Shown here: in pieces, positions 7,634 to 15,290 of the stretch | How the letters are laid out: every line of letters starts with the position of its first letter | Numbering within the stretch: position 1 is the stretch's first letter | Assembly (NCBI GenBank): GCA_030696045.1 | Contig: JAUYNO010000082.1 | Coordinates: 27,226-91,225, forward strand | Direction: 5' to 3' | DNA length: 64,000 nt | Origin: Stagnimonas sp. | Lineage (GTDB): Bacteria; Pseudomonadota; Gammaproteobacteria; Nevskiales; Nevskiaceae | Position numbers and translations under genes: made by a program | Notes under the pieces: generated by a model | The model's database searches: none | The model's input: only the letters and a program-made list of their open reading frames with translations | Told to the model about the DNA's origin: nothing

Positions 7634-9721
7634 TCAGGCGCGCCGCAAGCTCGGCTCCGGGCTGGCGGGCGCGGTAGCCGGCGGCGGCCGGCCCAGCCGC
7701 TGCCGCCAGTCGGCGAGAAAATCCTCCAGCAGCTGCGGCCGGGCGAAGTGGTAACCCTGGCCGAGGTCGCAGCCCTGGCTGCACAGGAAGGCCAGCTGCT
7801 CGGCGGTCTCCACCCCTTCCGCCAGCACTTTCAGCCCCAGCCGGGAGCCGATGGCGATGATGGCCGCCGCGATTTCGCAGTCGCCGTGCGAGCCCGGGAT
7901 GTCCTTGACGAAGCTGCGGTCGATCTTGAGCTTGGTCAGCGGCAGGCGGCGCAGGTAGCTGAGCGAGGAGGCACCCGCGCCGAAGTCGTCCATCGCGAAG
8001 CTGACGCCGAAGGCGGCAATCGCCTGCATGCGCTCGGCCACCCGCTCGATGTGCTCGGTCATCACGCTCTCGGTGACCTCGAACTCCAGGTGGCTAGCGT
8101 CGAAGCCGGTTTCCGACAGAGCCTGGGCGACCGCGTCGACCAGACCCGCCTCGCTGAGCTGGCGCGGCGCCAGGTTGATGGCCAGCCGGAAGCCGGGTTC
8201 CAGCCCCAAGGCGAGCAGCTGGGCGCCATCCCGGCAGGCCTGACGCAGCACCCAGCCGCCGATGGCGACGATCAGGCCGGTCTCTTCCGCCAAGGGAATG
8301 AAATCCACCGGGCCGACCACGCCACGCTGCGGGTGCCGCCAGCGCAGCAGCGCCTCGACGCCGCACAGCCGGCCGTTGCGCAGGTCGATCTGCGGCTCGT
8401 AGACCAGGAAGAACTCCTGGCGCTCCAGCGCTCGGCGCAGGTCCGACTCCAGATGCAGCCTCTGCTCGGCGCGCTCCTGCATGTCACGGCTGAACATGCG
8501 CCAGGTATCGCGGCCCTGGTTCTTCGCCGCGTACAGCGCCAGATCGGCGCGCCGCAGCAGCCGATCGACCTTGCTGGCATGTTGCGGGTAGAGGGCGCAG
8601 CCGGCCGAGACCGTCGCGAACACCTCGTGGCCGTCGATGCCGAAGGATTCCCGGGTCAGGGCCACGATCCGGGCCGCCAGGGCCTGGCAGCGCGGCTCCA
8701 GCTCGCCACCTTGCAACACCAGCGCGAACTCGTCACCGCCGAGCCGGTAGATCCCGGCCTGGTCCCCGATATGGGCGCTCAGACGCGCGGCGAACTGCAC
8801 CAGCAGCCCGTCGCCGGCATGGTGGCCCAGGGAATCGTTGACCATCTTGAAATTGTCGAGGTCCAGCAACAGCAGGGCGCATTGCTGATGGCTGCTGGCG
8901 CACTGCTGCTCGGCTTCCTGCATGCGCTCGGCCAGGGCGTGACGGTTGCCGAGCCGGGTCAGGCTGTCGTGCCGCGCCAGGTAGTCCAGCTCGGACTGGG
9001 TGCGTCGGCGCTCCTGCAGCTCGTGAGTGAGCGCCCGCTGCCTTTGCTCGATCTCGCCCAGCATGGCGTCGAAGCCGCGCGCGATGTCGCCGATCTCGTT
9101 GTCGGAGTCGATGCCGCTGCGGCGCGAGTAATCGCCGTCGCGCGCGACCTGGCGCATCAGCGCGGTGAGTTCGTTGACCGGCTGGGTGATGAAGCGCACC
9201 AGCCAGGAGAACAGGCTCAGCGCCATCGCCACCGCCAGTAGCAGCATCGTCAAGGCCCCCGCCGAGTACAGCATCAGGCGGCTGTACAGGCGGCGCAGAT
9301 GGGCGTCGATCTCCAGCCGGCCGTAGTCGCGGCCGAGATAGCGCACGGGCTCGTTGAGCCGCAGCTGCTCGATGCCAAACGCCGGCCGGGACTCGCCACG
9401 GTATTCCGCCAGCACCCGGCCATCGGCACGGATCAGGCGCGCGGCGGAGACATCCTCGGAAGCGCGCAGGGCGGCCAGGATCTCCTGCGCCGCCGCCGCA
9501 TCGTCGAACACCAGGGTGGCACTGCTGTTGGCGGCGATCATCCGCGCCTGCACCTGCAGATCGGCCAGCACCGCGCGGCGGGTGGCGTGGTACTCGCCGA
9601 GCACCATGATCGAAGCCGAAACCAGGGCGGTTAGCGACACCACGGCCGCCGCCGCCAGGCTGAGCTGGCGGCGGATCGAGGTCCGCGCCAGGGTGGTCCG
9701 CAATCGCTCCCGCAGGCTCAT
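7634..9721 (-). CDS. Membrane diguanylate cyclase/phosphodiesterase (sensor-HAMP-GGDEF-EAL)
   Basis: A 695-residue inner-membrane protein from ATG 9721. It has a first membrane helix at about 20-42, a periplasmic CHASE8-like region to about 155, a second helix at about 155-182, then HAMP. GGDEF (about 255-415) has an intact RLGGDEF, so cyclase activity is possible, but no RxxD inhibitory site lies at the usual position. EAL (about 430-680) has EALLRW, EVTES and DDFGAG intact, so phosphodiesterase activity is possible too. Its start overlaps the stop of the YfiR-like gene (ATGA) and resembles YfiN controlled by periplasmic YfiR, except that YfiN lacks an EAL domain. It likely turns a periplasmic or outer-membrane signal into a c-di-GMP change. 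Confidence 0.92.
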   Translation of the reverse strand: MSLRERLRTTLARTSIRRQLSLAAAAVVSLTALVSASIMVLGEYHATRRAVLADLQVQARMIAANSSATLVFDDAAAAQEILAALRASEDVSAARLIRADGRVLAEYRGESRPAFGIEQLRLNEPVRYLGRDYGRLEIDAHLRRLYSRLMLYSAGALTMLLLAVAMALSLFSWLVRFITQPVNELTALMRQVARDGDYSRRSGIDSDNEIGDIARGFDAMLGEIEQRQRALTHELQERRRTQSELDYLARHDSLTRLGNRHALAERMQEAEQQCASSHQQCALLLLDLDNFKMVNDSLGHHAGDGLLVQFAARLSAHIGDQAGIYRLGGDEFALVLQGGELEPRCQALAARIVALTRESFGIDGHEVFATVSAGCALYPQHASKVDRLLRRADLALYAAKNQGRDTWRMFSRDMQERAEQRLHLESDLRRALERQEFFLVYEPQIDLRNGRLCGVEALLRWRHPQRGVVGPVDFIPLAEETGLIVAIGGWVLRQACRDGAQLLALGLEPGFRLAINLAPRQLSEAGLVDAVAQALSETGFDASHLEFEVTESVMTEHIERVAERMQAIAAFGVSFAMDDFGAGASSLSYLRRLPLTKLKIDRSFVKDIPGSHGDCEIAAAIIAIGSRLGLKVLAEGVETAEQLAFLCSQGCDLGQGYHFARPQLLEDFLADWRQRLGRPPPATAPASPEPSLRRA

Positions 9722-10254
9722 GGGCTGGCCACCGGCTGCGCCAGCCGCAGCACCTGGGCGCTGAACGCCAGGCCCTGCCGCTCGGCCTGGGCTCGATCCA
9801 GGGCGAACACCAGCCGGCCATCCTCGACTCCCAGCGACAGCACGGCGCCGGAGGCACAGAGGCCGACGCCGCAATCGACCACGGTCATCAGGCCCTCGAT
9901 CGGGACCTGCGCCAGCAGGCTTGGCAGGCGATGCCGCTCCGGCCCGGCGAAATACAGCGCGTCGCAGCCCTCGAACGAGGCGCGGCCACCGAGGCTGCGC
10001 ACCTTCAGCGGCCGCGCACCGATCATGCGGCCCTGCAACTCCGGCAGCGCACTGCCGACTTCGTCCTGCCCCATCACGCAAAGGCTCAGCGCCGCGTCCG
10101 GCTGGGCCGGCGCCTGCCAGTGGGTGAACAGCATCACCTTGTAGATGACGGCGGCCTTGACCTGGTCGTCCAGCACCGGTGCCGCCGACAGCGGCGCCGC
10201 CGCTGCCAGCAGCAGCAGCAGGACCAGCCGGGGCCGGGGCGGTAGCAGCACCAC
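9718..10254 (-). CDS. YfiR-family (DUF4154) periplasmic protein
   Basis: A 178-residue secreted protein starting at one of two consecutive GTGs (10254 or 10251); the first overlaps the TAG stop of the TonB-receptor gene. A hydrophobic signal peptide of about 25 residues is followed by DDQVKAAVIYKVMLFTHWQ, the conserved opening of the YfiR/HmsC family. Four cysteines remain (LSLCVM, FEGCDALYF, DCGVGLC), as in Pseudomonas YfiR, where disulfides control activity. YfiR inhibits the membrane cyclase YfiN from the periplasm; the same role toward the downstream GGDEF-EAL protein is inferred from the coupled operon. Confidence 0.85.
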   Translation of the reverse strand: MVLLPPRPRLVLLLLLAAAAPLSAAPVLDDQVKAAVIYKVMLFTHWQAPAQPDAALSLCVMGQDEVGSALPELQGRMIGARPLKVRSLGGRASFEGCDALYFAGPERHRLPSLLAQVPIEGLMTVVDCGVGLCASGAVLSLGVEDGRLVFALDRAQAERQGLAFSAQVLRLAQPVASP

Positions 10255-12245
10255 TAGAACTCGGCGCTCAGCCGCAGCCGCAACTGCCGGCCCTCGCCGG
10301 GCACGGCGTCGATGCCGCTGGCCAACAGATCCGGCGAGCCGGGGTCGGTGTAGTGGCGGTCCAGCAGGTTGTCGATCGAGGCGGCGAGCCACAACCCGGG
10401 CCGCAGCCGGATGCTGGAGGCAGTGAGGTTGAGCAGCCAGTAGCTGGAGCTGGAGCTCGAGCCAGGCCCGGTGCGGCGCTGACCGACGCCGAGCAGCTCG
10501 ACACCCAGGCGCGAAGTGCCCAGCAGCGGCAGGCTGTTGTGCAGCTTGAGCAGCCAGCGCGGCGCATCCGGCAGATCGCCAGTCGCGTCGCTGGCACGCT
10601 GCAGGCTGAGGCTGCCGCGGCTGCGGAGGCCGGCCGGCCAGTGCTTGTCGAACATCAGGTCGAGCCCGCCGGCCTCGGCGGTGCCGGCATTGGTGAAGGC
10701 CGGCGACTCGGGGTCCGGGTTCTGGAGGATGAAATCGTGGACCCGGATCCACTGCGCCGCCGTCTGCAAGCGGAGCGTGTCGGACACCCGGTTCTCCCAG
10801 ATCAGGTCCCAGCTGCTGGCGACTTCCGGCACCAGGTCGGGATTGGCCTCGAAGCCCTCGACCTCGTAATAGCGCTCGTAACTGCTCGGCACCCGGTAGG
10901 CGCGGCCGTACATCAGCTTCACGGTCTGGCGTGGCCGTGGCCGGAGGATCAGCGCCAGCCGCGGCGTGGTCACCGCGCTGAATTCGCTGTAAACATCGTG
11001 GCGCACGCCGGTATTGAGGCTGAGCCAGGGGCGGATGCGCCAGTCGTCCTGGACGTAGACGCCGGCGCGCAGGCCCTGCTGGCGGGTGTCCTGGTACAGG
11101 AAATAGGGTTCGAGGTCGTAATTGCGCTGCTGCTGGCGGAAATCGCGCTGGAAGTCGAAGCCCAGCAGCAGCCGATGCCCGACGAAGCCGCCATAGACCC
11201 CGTTCAGCTCGCCGCCCCACCAGCCGCCGATGCCCCGGTCGCGGTTGAGCACGCCGTCGTAGGCCAGGTCGCCGCGAAAATCGTAATAGCCCCCGAACAA
11301 CTGCCCTTGCAGCAGCCAGTCCTGCCCGGCCCCACCCTGGTAGTCGAGGCTGTAATAGCCCTGGCGGTCGCGGTAGCGGTTGTCGGGATTGCCGGGATCG
11401 GCGCCGTAGATGGGCAGCGGCGACTGCTTCAGGCGTTCGCCGTGCGCCGCCTGCAGGGTCCAGGCACCGGAAGTCAGCTTGGCGCCGAATTGCTGGAAGC
11501 GCTCGTGGTCGAGGTCGCGGAAATGCCCCTCGCCGTCGGGCGAAGCGGCCAGCCCGGGAATATGCAGGTCCTCGCCCTCGCGCTGGCCGTAGGCGGCTGA
11601 CAGCTGCAGGCGGGTGTCGGTGCTCAGCGGGGTGTCGAACTGCAGATAGCCCCGGTATAGGCCGGCGGTCCCGGTCTCGGCCAGCACGCGCCAGCCCTGC
11701 TGGGAGGCGGGGTCGCGAGTGACAACGTTGATGGTGCCGAACAGGGCATTGCTGCCGAACACCGAGGACCCGGGCCCGCGCACGAATTCCACCCGCTCGA
11801 TCCGCTCGATCGGCACCGGCAGTTCTCGGCCGATGGCCGCCGCCTCGTAGACATTGTCGTTCTGCCGCCGGCCATCGATCAGCAACAGAATCGGTGCGTT
11901 GTAGTCGCCGGGCCGGCGGATGCCACGCACGCCGAGGTATTCGTAGACGTGATCGGAGCTGATGTGCAGTCCCGGGATCGAGCGCAGCACGTCGGCCAGA
12001 GTGCGATAGCCGAACTGGCGGATGTCCTCGCCGGTGATCACGGTGATGGCCGAGGGCGCCTCCGCCATCGGCTGCGGGAAGCGCGAGGCGGCGTAGACCT
12101 CCAGCCCCAGCAGCTGCTCCAGTTCCAGATCCGCCAGCTGTCCGGCTCCGGTCTGCCCGGCCTGGGCCGCGCTAGTCGTGGCCAACAGCAGGGCCAGCAG
12201 CGATGCGACCGATCGCCGCGACCAGGGGAAGCAAGGCTCAGACAC
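10254..12245 (-). CDS. TonB-dependent outer-membrane receptor (plug + barrel)
   Basis: A 663-residue protein if it starts at GTG 12245; a TTG at 12299 would add 18 residues. A signal peptide is followed by the plug domain (SAITVITGEDIRQFGYRTLADVLR, LGVRGIRRPGD, ERIERVEFVRGPGSSVFGSNA), then Tyr/Arg/Gly-rich barrel strands ending in LRLSAEF with the terminal Phe expected for BAM recognition. It is compact for the family. It forms an operon with the YfiR-like and GGDEF-EAL genes, stop and start codons overlapping. That suggests the receptor reports a ligand or its occupancy to the c-di-GMP module rather than only importing a nutrient. The ligand is unknown. Confidence 0.9.
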   Translation of the reverse strand: MSEPCFPWSRRSVASLLALLLATTSAAQAGQTGAGQLADLELEQLLGLEVYAASRFPQPMAEAPSAITVITGEDIRQFGYRTLADVLRSIPGLHISSDHVYEYLGVRGIRRPGDYNAPILLLIDGRRQNDNVYEAAAIGRELPVPIERIERVEFVRGPGSSVFGSNALFGTINVVTRDPASQQGWRVLAETGTAGLYRGYLQFDTPLSTDTRLQLSAAYGQREGEDLHIPGLAASPDGEGHFRDLDHERFQQFGAKLTSGAWTLQAAHGERLKQSPLPIYGADPGNPDNRYRDRQGYYSLDYQGGAGQDWLLQGQLFGGYYDFRGDLAYDGVLNRDRGIGGWWGGELNGVYGGFVGHRLLLGFDFQRDFRQQQRNYDLEPYFLYQDTRQQGLRAGVYVQDDWRIRPWLSLNTGVRHDVYSEFSAVTTPRLALILRPRPRQTVKLMYGRAYRVPSSYERYYEVEGFEANPDLVPEVASSWDLIWENRVSDTLRLQTAAQWIRVHDFILQNPDPESPAFTNAGTAEAGGLDLMFDKHWPAGLRSRGSLSLQRASDATGDLPDAPRWLLKLHNSLPLLGTSRLGVELLGVGQRRTGPGSSSSSSYWLLNLTASSIRLRPGLWLAASIDNLLDRHYTDPGSPDLLASGIDAVPGEGRQLRLRLSAEF

Positions 12246-12292
12246 GTTTGGCCACCACTGCGAAGCTCCTGCCGGGATTAGTCCCGCGCTCC

Positions 12293-12447
12293 GGACCAAG
12301 GCCGGGCACGGTGTGTACTGGTTTGCAGGCAGATAGCGGCACCGTCCCTGGCGCCCTGCCGAACTCGTGATCGAACGAGCCCTGACTAGAGGCCCATAGT
12401 AACTACGCCGGAGGCGACGGATTAAGCCCGTCCATCGGCCTTGGTCC
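12293..12447 (-). promoter_or_regulatory. Candidate structured 5' leader RNA of the TonB-YfiR-GGDEF operon
   Basis: Upstream of the receptor start, the minus strand carries a perfect 11-base inverted repeat, GGACCAAGGCC (12437-12447) and GGCCTTGGTCC (12293-12303), enclosing 133 bases. Inside are several hairpins: GACGG..CCGTC (12416-12432), CTCGT..ACGAG and GGCGCC..GGTGCC. Between this unit and the start codon another hairpin CGGGA-CTAA-TCCCG precedes an AGGAG. The architecture (closing stem, multiloop, hairpin near the ribosome-binding site) is riboswitch-like. It matches no class consensus I can recognise, including cobalamin, TPP and c-di-GMP. Confidence 0.4.
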
Positions 12448-12493
12448 TAGTAATTGCTACCGTCTGCCCGCCCGCGTGGCGCGCCGGAGGCGC

Positions 12494-13042
12494 TCAGCGC
12501 TCGCCGCGCTTGAACAGGGAGTAGAAGCCGTAGGAAGGATCGACCGGCCCCGGCTTGCCGATGTAGGCGCCGCTGAGGAAGGGGTGATCCAGCCGCACCG
12601 CCGTGGGATCGGCCGGATAGGCCCAGTCGGCGACGATGGCGCGGTGGCTGAATTTCCAGACCCCGTCGCGCTTCTGGTACTTGTCGAAGTAGCGGCCGCC
12701 GATCAGCACGTCGTAGAGATGGCCGTCCGGCGCCTGCGCCTGGTGGAAGGCGAGGATGTAGACCTCGCCCTCGGCCTGCTCGCCGTCCATCTTCAGATTC
12801 ACCGTGGTGACGTTGTGATGCAGGATCGCCATCGCCTTCTGGATATCGGGCAATTTGTCGATGAACTCCATCGCCGGCCCCTTGGCGAAGTGGCCGTGAT
12901 CGTCGATGGCGTCCTCGTGGTAGAGCGCCCGCATCTTGGCGTGGTCGTGGCGGTCGGCGGCGTTGGCATAGGCCATCACCAGCTCGTAGATCGCCTGCTT
13001 GTCGAGCAGCTCGCGCAGTTGCGCTTCCAGGTTCGCGTCCAC
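12494..13042 (-). CDS. SnoaL-like / NTF2-fold protein
   Basis: A 182-residue protein with the SnoaL_4-type pattern: LLDKQAIYELVMAYANAADRHD, then a GEVYILAFHQ strand, GGRYFDKYQKRDGVWKFSHR and a Trp/Tyr-rich end. Proteins of this fold are small cone-shaped hydratases, isomerases or ring-hydroxylating-dioxygenase-beta-like partners; activity cannot be read from the sequence. It follows the SDR at 13046 by 3 bases, so the two probably act on one substrate, possibly a terpenoid or aromatic. Length is typical for the family. Confidence 0.8.
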   Translation of the reverse strand: MDANLEAQLRELLDKQAIYELVMAYANAADRHDHAKMRALYHEDAIDDHGHFAKGPAMEFIDKLPDIQKAMAILHHNVTTVNLKMDGEQAEGEVYILAFHQAQAPDGHLYDVLIGGRYFDKYQKRDGVWKFSHRAIVADWAYPADPTAVRLDHPFLSGAYIGKPGPVDPSYGFYSLFKRGER

Positions 13043-13045
13043 GCT

Positions 13046-13753
13046 TCAGCTCAATCCGACCACGGGAACGGCCGCACCGTGGATGGCGCGCGCGGCGTCC
13101 GAGCAAAGGAAGCGGATGACGGTTGCCAGGTCGGCCGGCGACACCCATTTCGCCGGATTGGCCTTGGGCATCGCCGCGCGGTTGGGCGGGGTGTCGATGA
13201 CGCTGGGCAGCACGCAGTTCACATTGATGTTCTGCTCGCGCAGCTCGGCCGCCATCGCCTCGGTGAGGCGGATCACCGCCGACTTCGAGGCGCTGTAGGC
13301 GCCCATCAGCGCCCCGCCCTTGAGCCCACCGCCGGCGCCGACGTTGACGATGCGACCGCCACCCTGGGCCTGCATCAGCGGCACCACCGCGCGTACCGCG
13401 TTAAGTAGCGTGCCGACATTGAGATCCTGCATCTTCTGCCAGGCGGCGGCCGGGGTCGCGTGCACCGGCGTGCCCATGTCGAAGCCGCCGGCGATGTTGC
13501 AGAGCGCGTCGATGCGTCCGAACCGGGACTGTGCCTGCGCGACCGCCGCTAGCACGGCCGGCTCGTCGAGCAGATCGACGGCCAGGCAGAGGCGATCTGC
13601 CGCCGCCTCGGGATAGCGCGCCGCCAGCGCCTCGGCGCTGACATCGACCAGCACCAGGCTGGCGTCCTCGGCGGCGAACGCGGCCGCCACCGCCTGCCCC
13701 AGGCTGCCGGCGGCACCGGTGATGAGGACGACGCGGGGCTGCTGCTGAGTCAT
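13046..13753 (-). CDS. SDR-family oxidoreductase with altered catalytic serine
   Basis: A 235-residue classical short SDR with cofactor motif TGAAGSLGQA at the N-terminus, NIAGG near residue 88 and the active-site YSASK near 150. The serine that normally lies about 13 residues before the tyrosine is replaced: NVGAGGGLKGG has Ala where FabG has Ser. Activity may be reduced or of another type. It is translationally close to the SnoaL-like gene downstream. ATG 13753 is the only good start. Substrate unknown. Confidence 0.85.
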   Translation of the reverse strand: MTQQQPRVVLITGAAGSLGQAVAAAFAAEDASLVLVDVSAEALAARYPEAAADRLCLAVDLLDEPAVLAAVAQAQSRFGRIDALCNIAGGFDMGTPVHATPAAAWQKMQDLNVGTLLNAVRAVVPLMQAQGGGRIVNVGAGGGLKGGALMGAYSASKSAVIRLTEAMAAELREQNINVNCVLPSVIDTPPNRAAMPKANPAKWVSPADLATVIRFLCSDAARAIHGAAVPVVGLS

Positions 13754-13833
13754 CGGCGGGTTCCGATCCTGGCGGGAAACCTATGCGGTGCGGCCGGCCT
13801 GGGCTTGTGACCCGCTGACCGCAGAGTGCCATC

Positions 13834-13864
13834 GGCAGGCTGGGGAGCGATGCCCCAGCCTGCC
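13834..13864. repeat. Perfect hairpin upstream of SDR gene
   Basis: GGCAGGCTGGGG and CCCCAGCCTGCC form a 12-base stem with a 7-base loop between the SDR start and the HU terminator. It lacks a T run on either strand, so it is more likely an operator or part of the SDR leader than a terminator. Confidence 0.5.
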
Positions 13865-13868
13865 GCAG

Positions 13869-13911
13869 AAAAACTTGAAGAGGCGAGCGTCTTGCGACGA
13901 CTCGCCTCTTC
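13869..13911 (-). terminator. Rho-independent terminator of the HU gene
   Basis: Reading leftward from the HU stop codon: an 11-base perfect stem GAAGAGGCGAG/CTCGCCTCTTC (13877-13911) followed by AAGTTTTT. Position and structure fit an intrinsic terminator six bases after the gene. Confidence 0.85.
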
Positions 13912-13917
13912 CATCCA

Positions 13918-14307
13918 TCAGGCCGCTACCGCGTCCTTGAGCTTCTTGAGCGGGCGGACGCGGATCTTCACCGACGCCGGCTTGGCCGCGAACCACTGTT
14001 CCTGCTTGGTGAAGGGATTGAGACCCTTGCGCTTCGGCTTGGCGGGGATCTTGACCGAGGTGATCTTCAGCAGCCCCGGCAGCACGAAGCTACCCGCGCC
14101 CTTCTTGCTCATGGACGAGCCGATCGCCGACTCCAGCGCCGCCAGCACCAGCCGAACCGACTTCAGTTCGACGCCGCTCTGCTCGGCGACATGGGCCAGC
14201 AGGCCGGTCTTGTTGAGCGTGGTCTTGATGGTCTTGGCGGCGACGGTCTTCACCGGAGCCACTTTCTTTGCAGCAGCCTTCTTCGCAGGCGCTTTCTTGG
14301 TTGCCAT
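13918..14307 (-). CDS. HU-family DNA-binding protein with Lys/Ala-rich N-terminal tail
   Basis: A 129-residue basic protein. Residues 1-28 are a histone H1-like tail (MATKKAPAKKAAAKKVAPVK). The rest is an HU/IHF fold: TTLNKTGLLAHVAEQSGV at the start, VLAALESAIGSSMSKKGAG and the arm-region KGLNPFTKQEQWFAAKPAS. HU proteins bend and compact DNA; tailed versions are known in xanthomonads and other high-GC proteobacteria. The arm lacks the standard RNPQTGE and has LNPFTKQEQ instead. ATG 14307 is chosen; an upstream in-frame extension is out of character. Monocistronic, with its own terminator. Confidence 0.85.
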   Translation of the reverse strand: MATKKAPAKKAAAKKVAPVKTVAAKTIKTTLNKTGLLAHVAEQSGVELKSVRLVLAALESAIGSSMSKKGAGSFVLPGLLKITSVKIPAKPKRKGLNPFTKQEQWFAAKPASVKIRVRPLKKLKDAVAA

Positions 14308-14504
14308 GTCTTTGCGTTCTCGTTGGAAAAGGTGATGTCGCGGTAGGGCGACACCGCGCAATGTAATGCAAGCGACTTCGTTCGTATCGGGCCAATTCCT
14401 GTCGCCCCCTCAAATCGACCGGGTCGGCGGGGCTCCCATAAACGGGTGAGGACGACTCACCAGCCTTGGCCCAGGCTTGCGCGCAGCCTGAGGAGAGCCT
14501 GGAA

Positions 14505-15287
14505 ATGACTGAGCAAGTCCTGATCGAACGCCGCGGCGCGGTGCAGTGGATCACCATCAATCGCGAGGAGCGCCGGAATGCGCTCAACGAGGACGTGGTC
14601 CGCACGATTGATCGCGGCATCAAGGAGGCGGTCGAGGGTGGCGAGGTGAAGGCCATCGTCATCACCGGTGCCGGCGACAAGGCCTTCTGCGCCGGTGCCG
14701 ATCTGGCCAAGGGTGCCAAGGGCTTCGCCTTCGCGGTCGATTTCGCGCGGCCCAAGCACTACATCGTCGATCTGTTCAAGCGCCTGCAGGAATGCACCCT
14801 GCCGGTGATCGCCCGCGTCAACGGCCACGCCATGGCCGGCGGCTTCGGCCTGCTCTGCGCCTGCGACCTGGCGATTGCCGCCGACGACATCCGCATCGGC
14901 ACCACCGAATCGAAGATCGGCATGACGCCGATGATGATCCTGCCCTACATGCTGCGGGTGCTGCCGCCGCGCAAGCTGCAGGAGATGTGCATCACCGGCG
15001 AGCAGTTCAGCGCCGCCGAGGCCTACGACTGGGGTCTGCTCAACTACCTGGTGCCGCGCACCGAGCTGGATACCAAGCTCGACTGGCTGCTGGCCCGCAT
15101 CACCGACAAGTCGCCGACCGCGATCCGGCTCGGCAAGCAGGCCTTCAACGCCACCCGCGACATGGGTCTGCGCGAGGCGCTCGAATACGCGCAGGCGATG
15201 GTGCCGGTGATGTCGAGCACCAACGATGCGAAGGAGGGCATGGCGGCCTTCCAGGAAAAGCGCAACCCCAACTTCACGGGGACCTGA
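14505..15287 (+). CDS. Enoyl-CoA hydratase (AtuE/LiuC-like)
   Basis: A 260-residue crotonase-family protein of normal length, preceded by AGGAGAG nine bases before ATG 14505. Visible motifs are NREERRNALNEDV, GAGDKAFCAGADLAKG (oxyanion hole) and TTESKIGMTPMMIL, which holds the expected active-site glutamate region. It is first in the operon with AtuA, TetR and the biotin-dependent carboxylase. In the acyclic terpene (Atu) and leucine/isovalerate (Liu) pathways a hydratase of this type follows the carboxylase, hydrating the isohexenylglutaconyl- or methylglutaconyl-CoA. Confidence 0.88.
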   Translation: MTEQVLIERRGAVQWITINREERRNALNEDVVRTIDRGIKEAVEGGEVKAIVITGAGDKAFCAGADLAKGAKGFAFAVDFARPKHYIVDLFKRLQECTLPVIARVNGHAMAGGFGLLCACDLAIAADDIRIGTTESKIGMTPMMILPYMLRVLPPRKLQEMCITGEQFSAAEAYDWGLLNYLVPRTELDTKLDWLLARITDKSPTAIRLGKQAFNATRDMGLREALEYAQAMVPVMSSTNDAKEGMAAFQEKRNPNFTGT

Positions 15288-15290
15288 GCG

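Noticed and set aside
12340..12380. A tRNA-like T-arm (CTCGTTCGATCACGAG) in the TonB leader
   Set aside because: No acceptor stem, D-arm, anticodon arm or CCA in the right places; treated as one hairpin of the leader.
12293..12447. The leader as a known c-di-GMP or cobalamin riboswitch
   Set aside because: Only short fragments (GCCTCCGGC, GCAAACC) recall those classes and they are in the wrong order; no class consensus is met.
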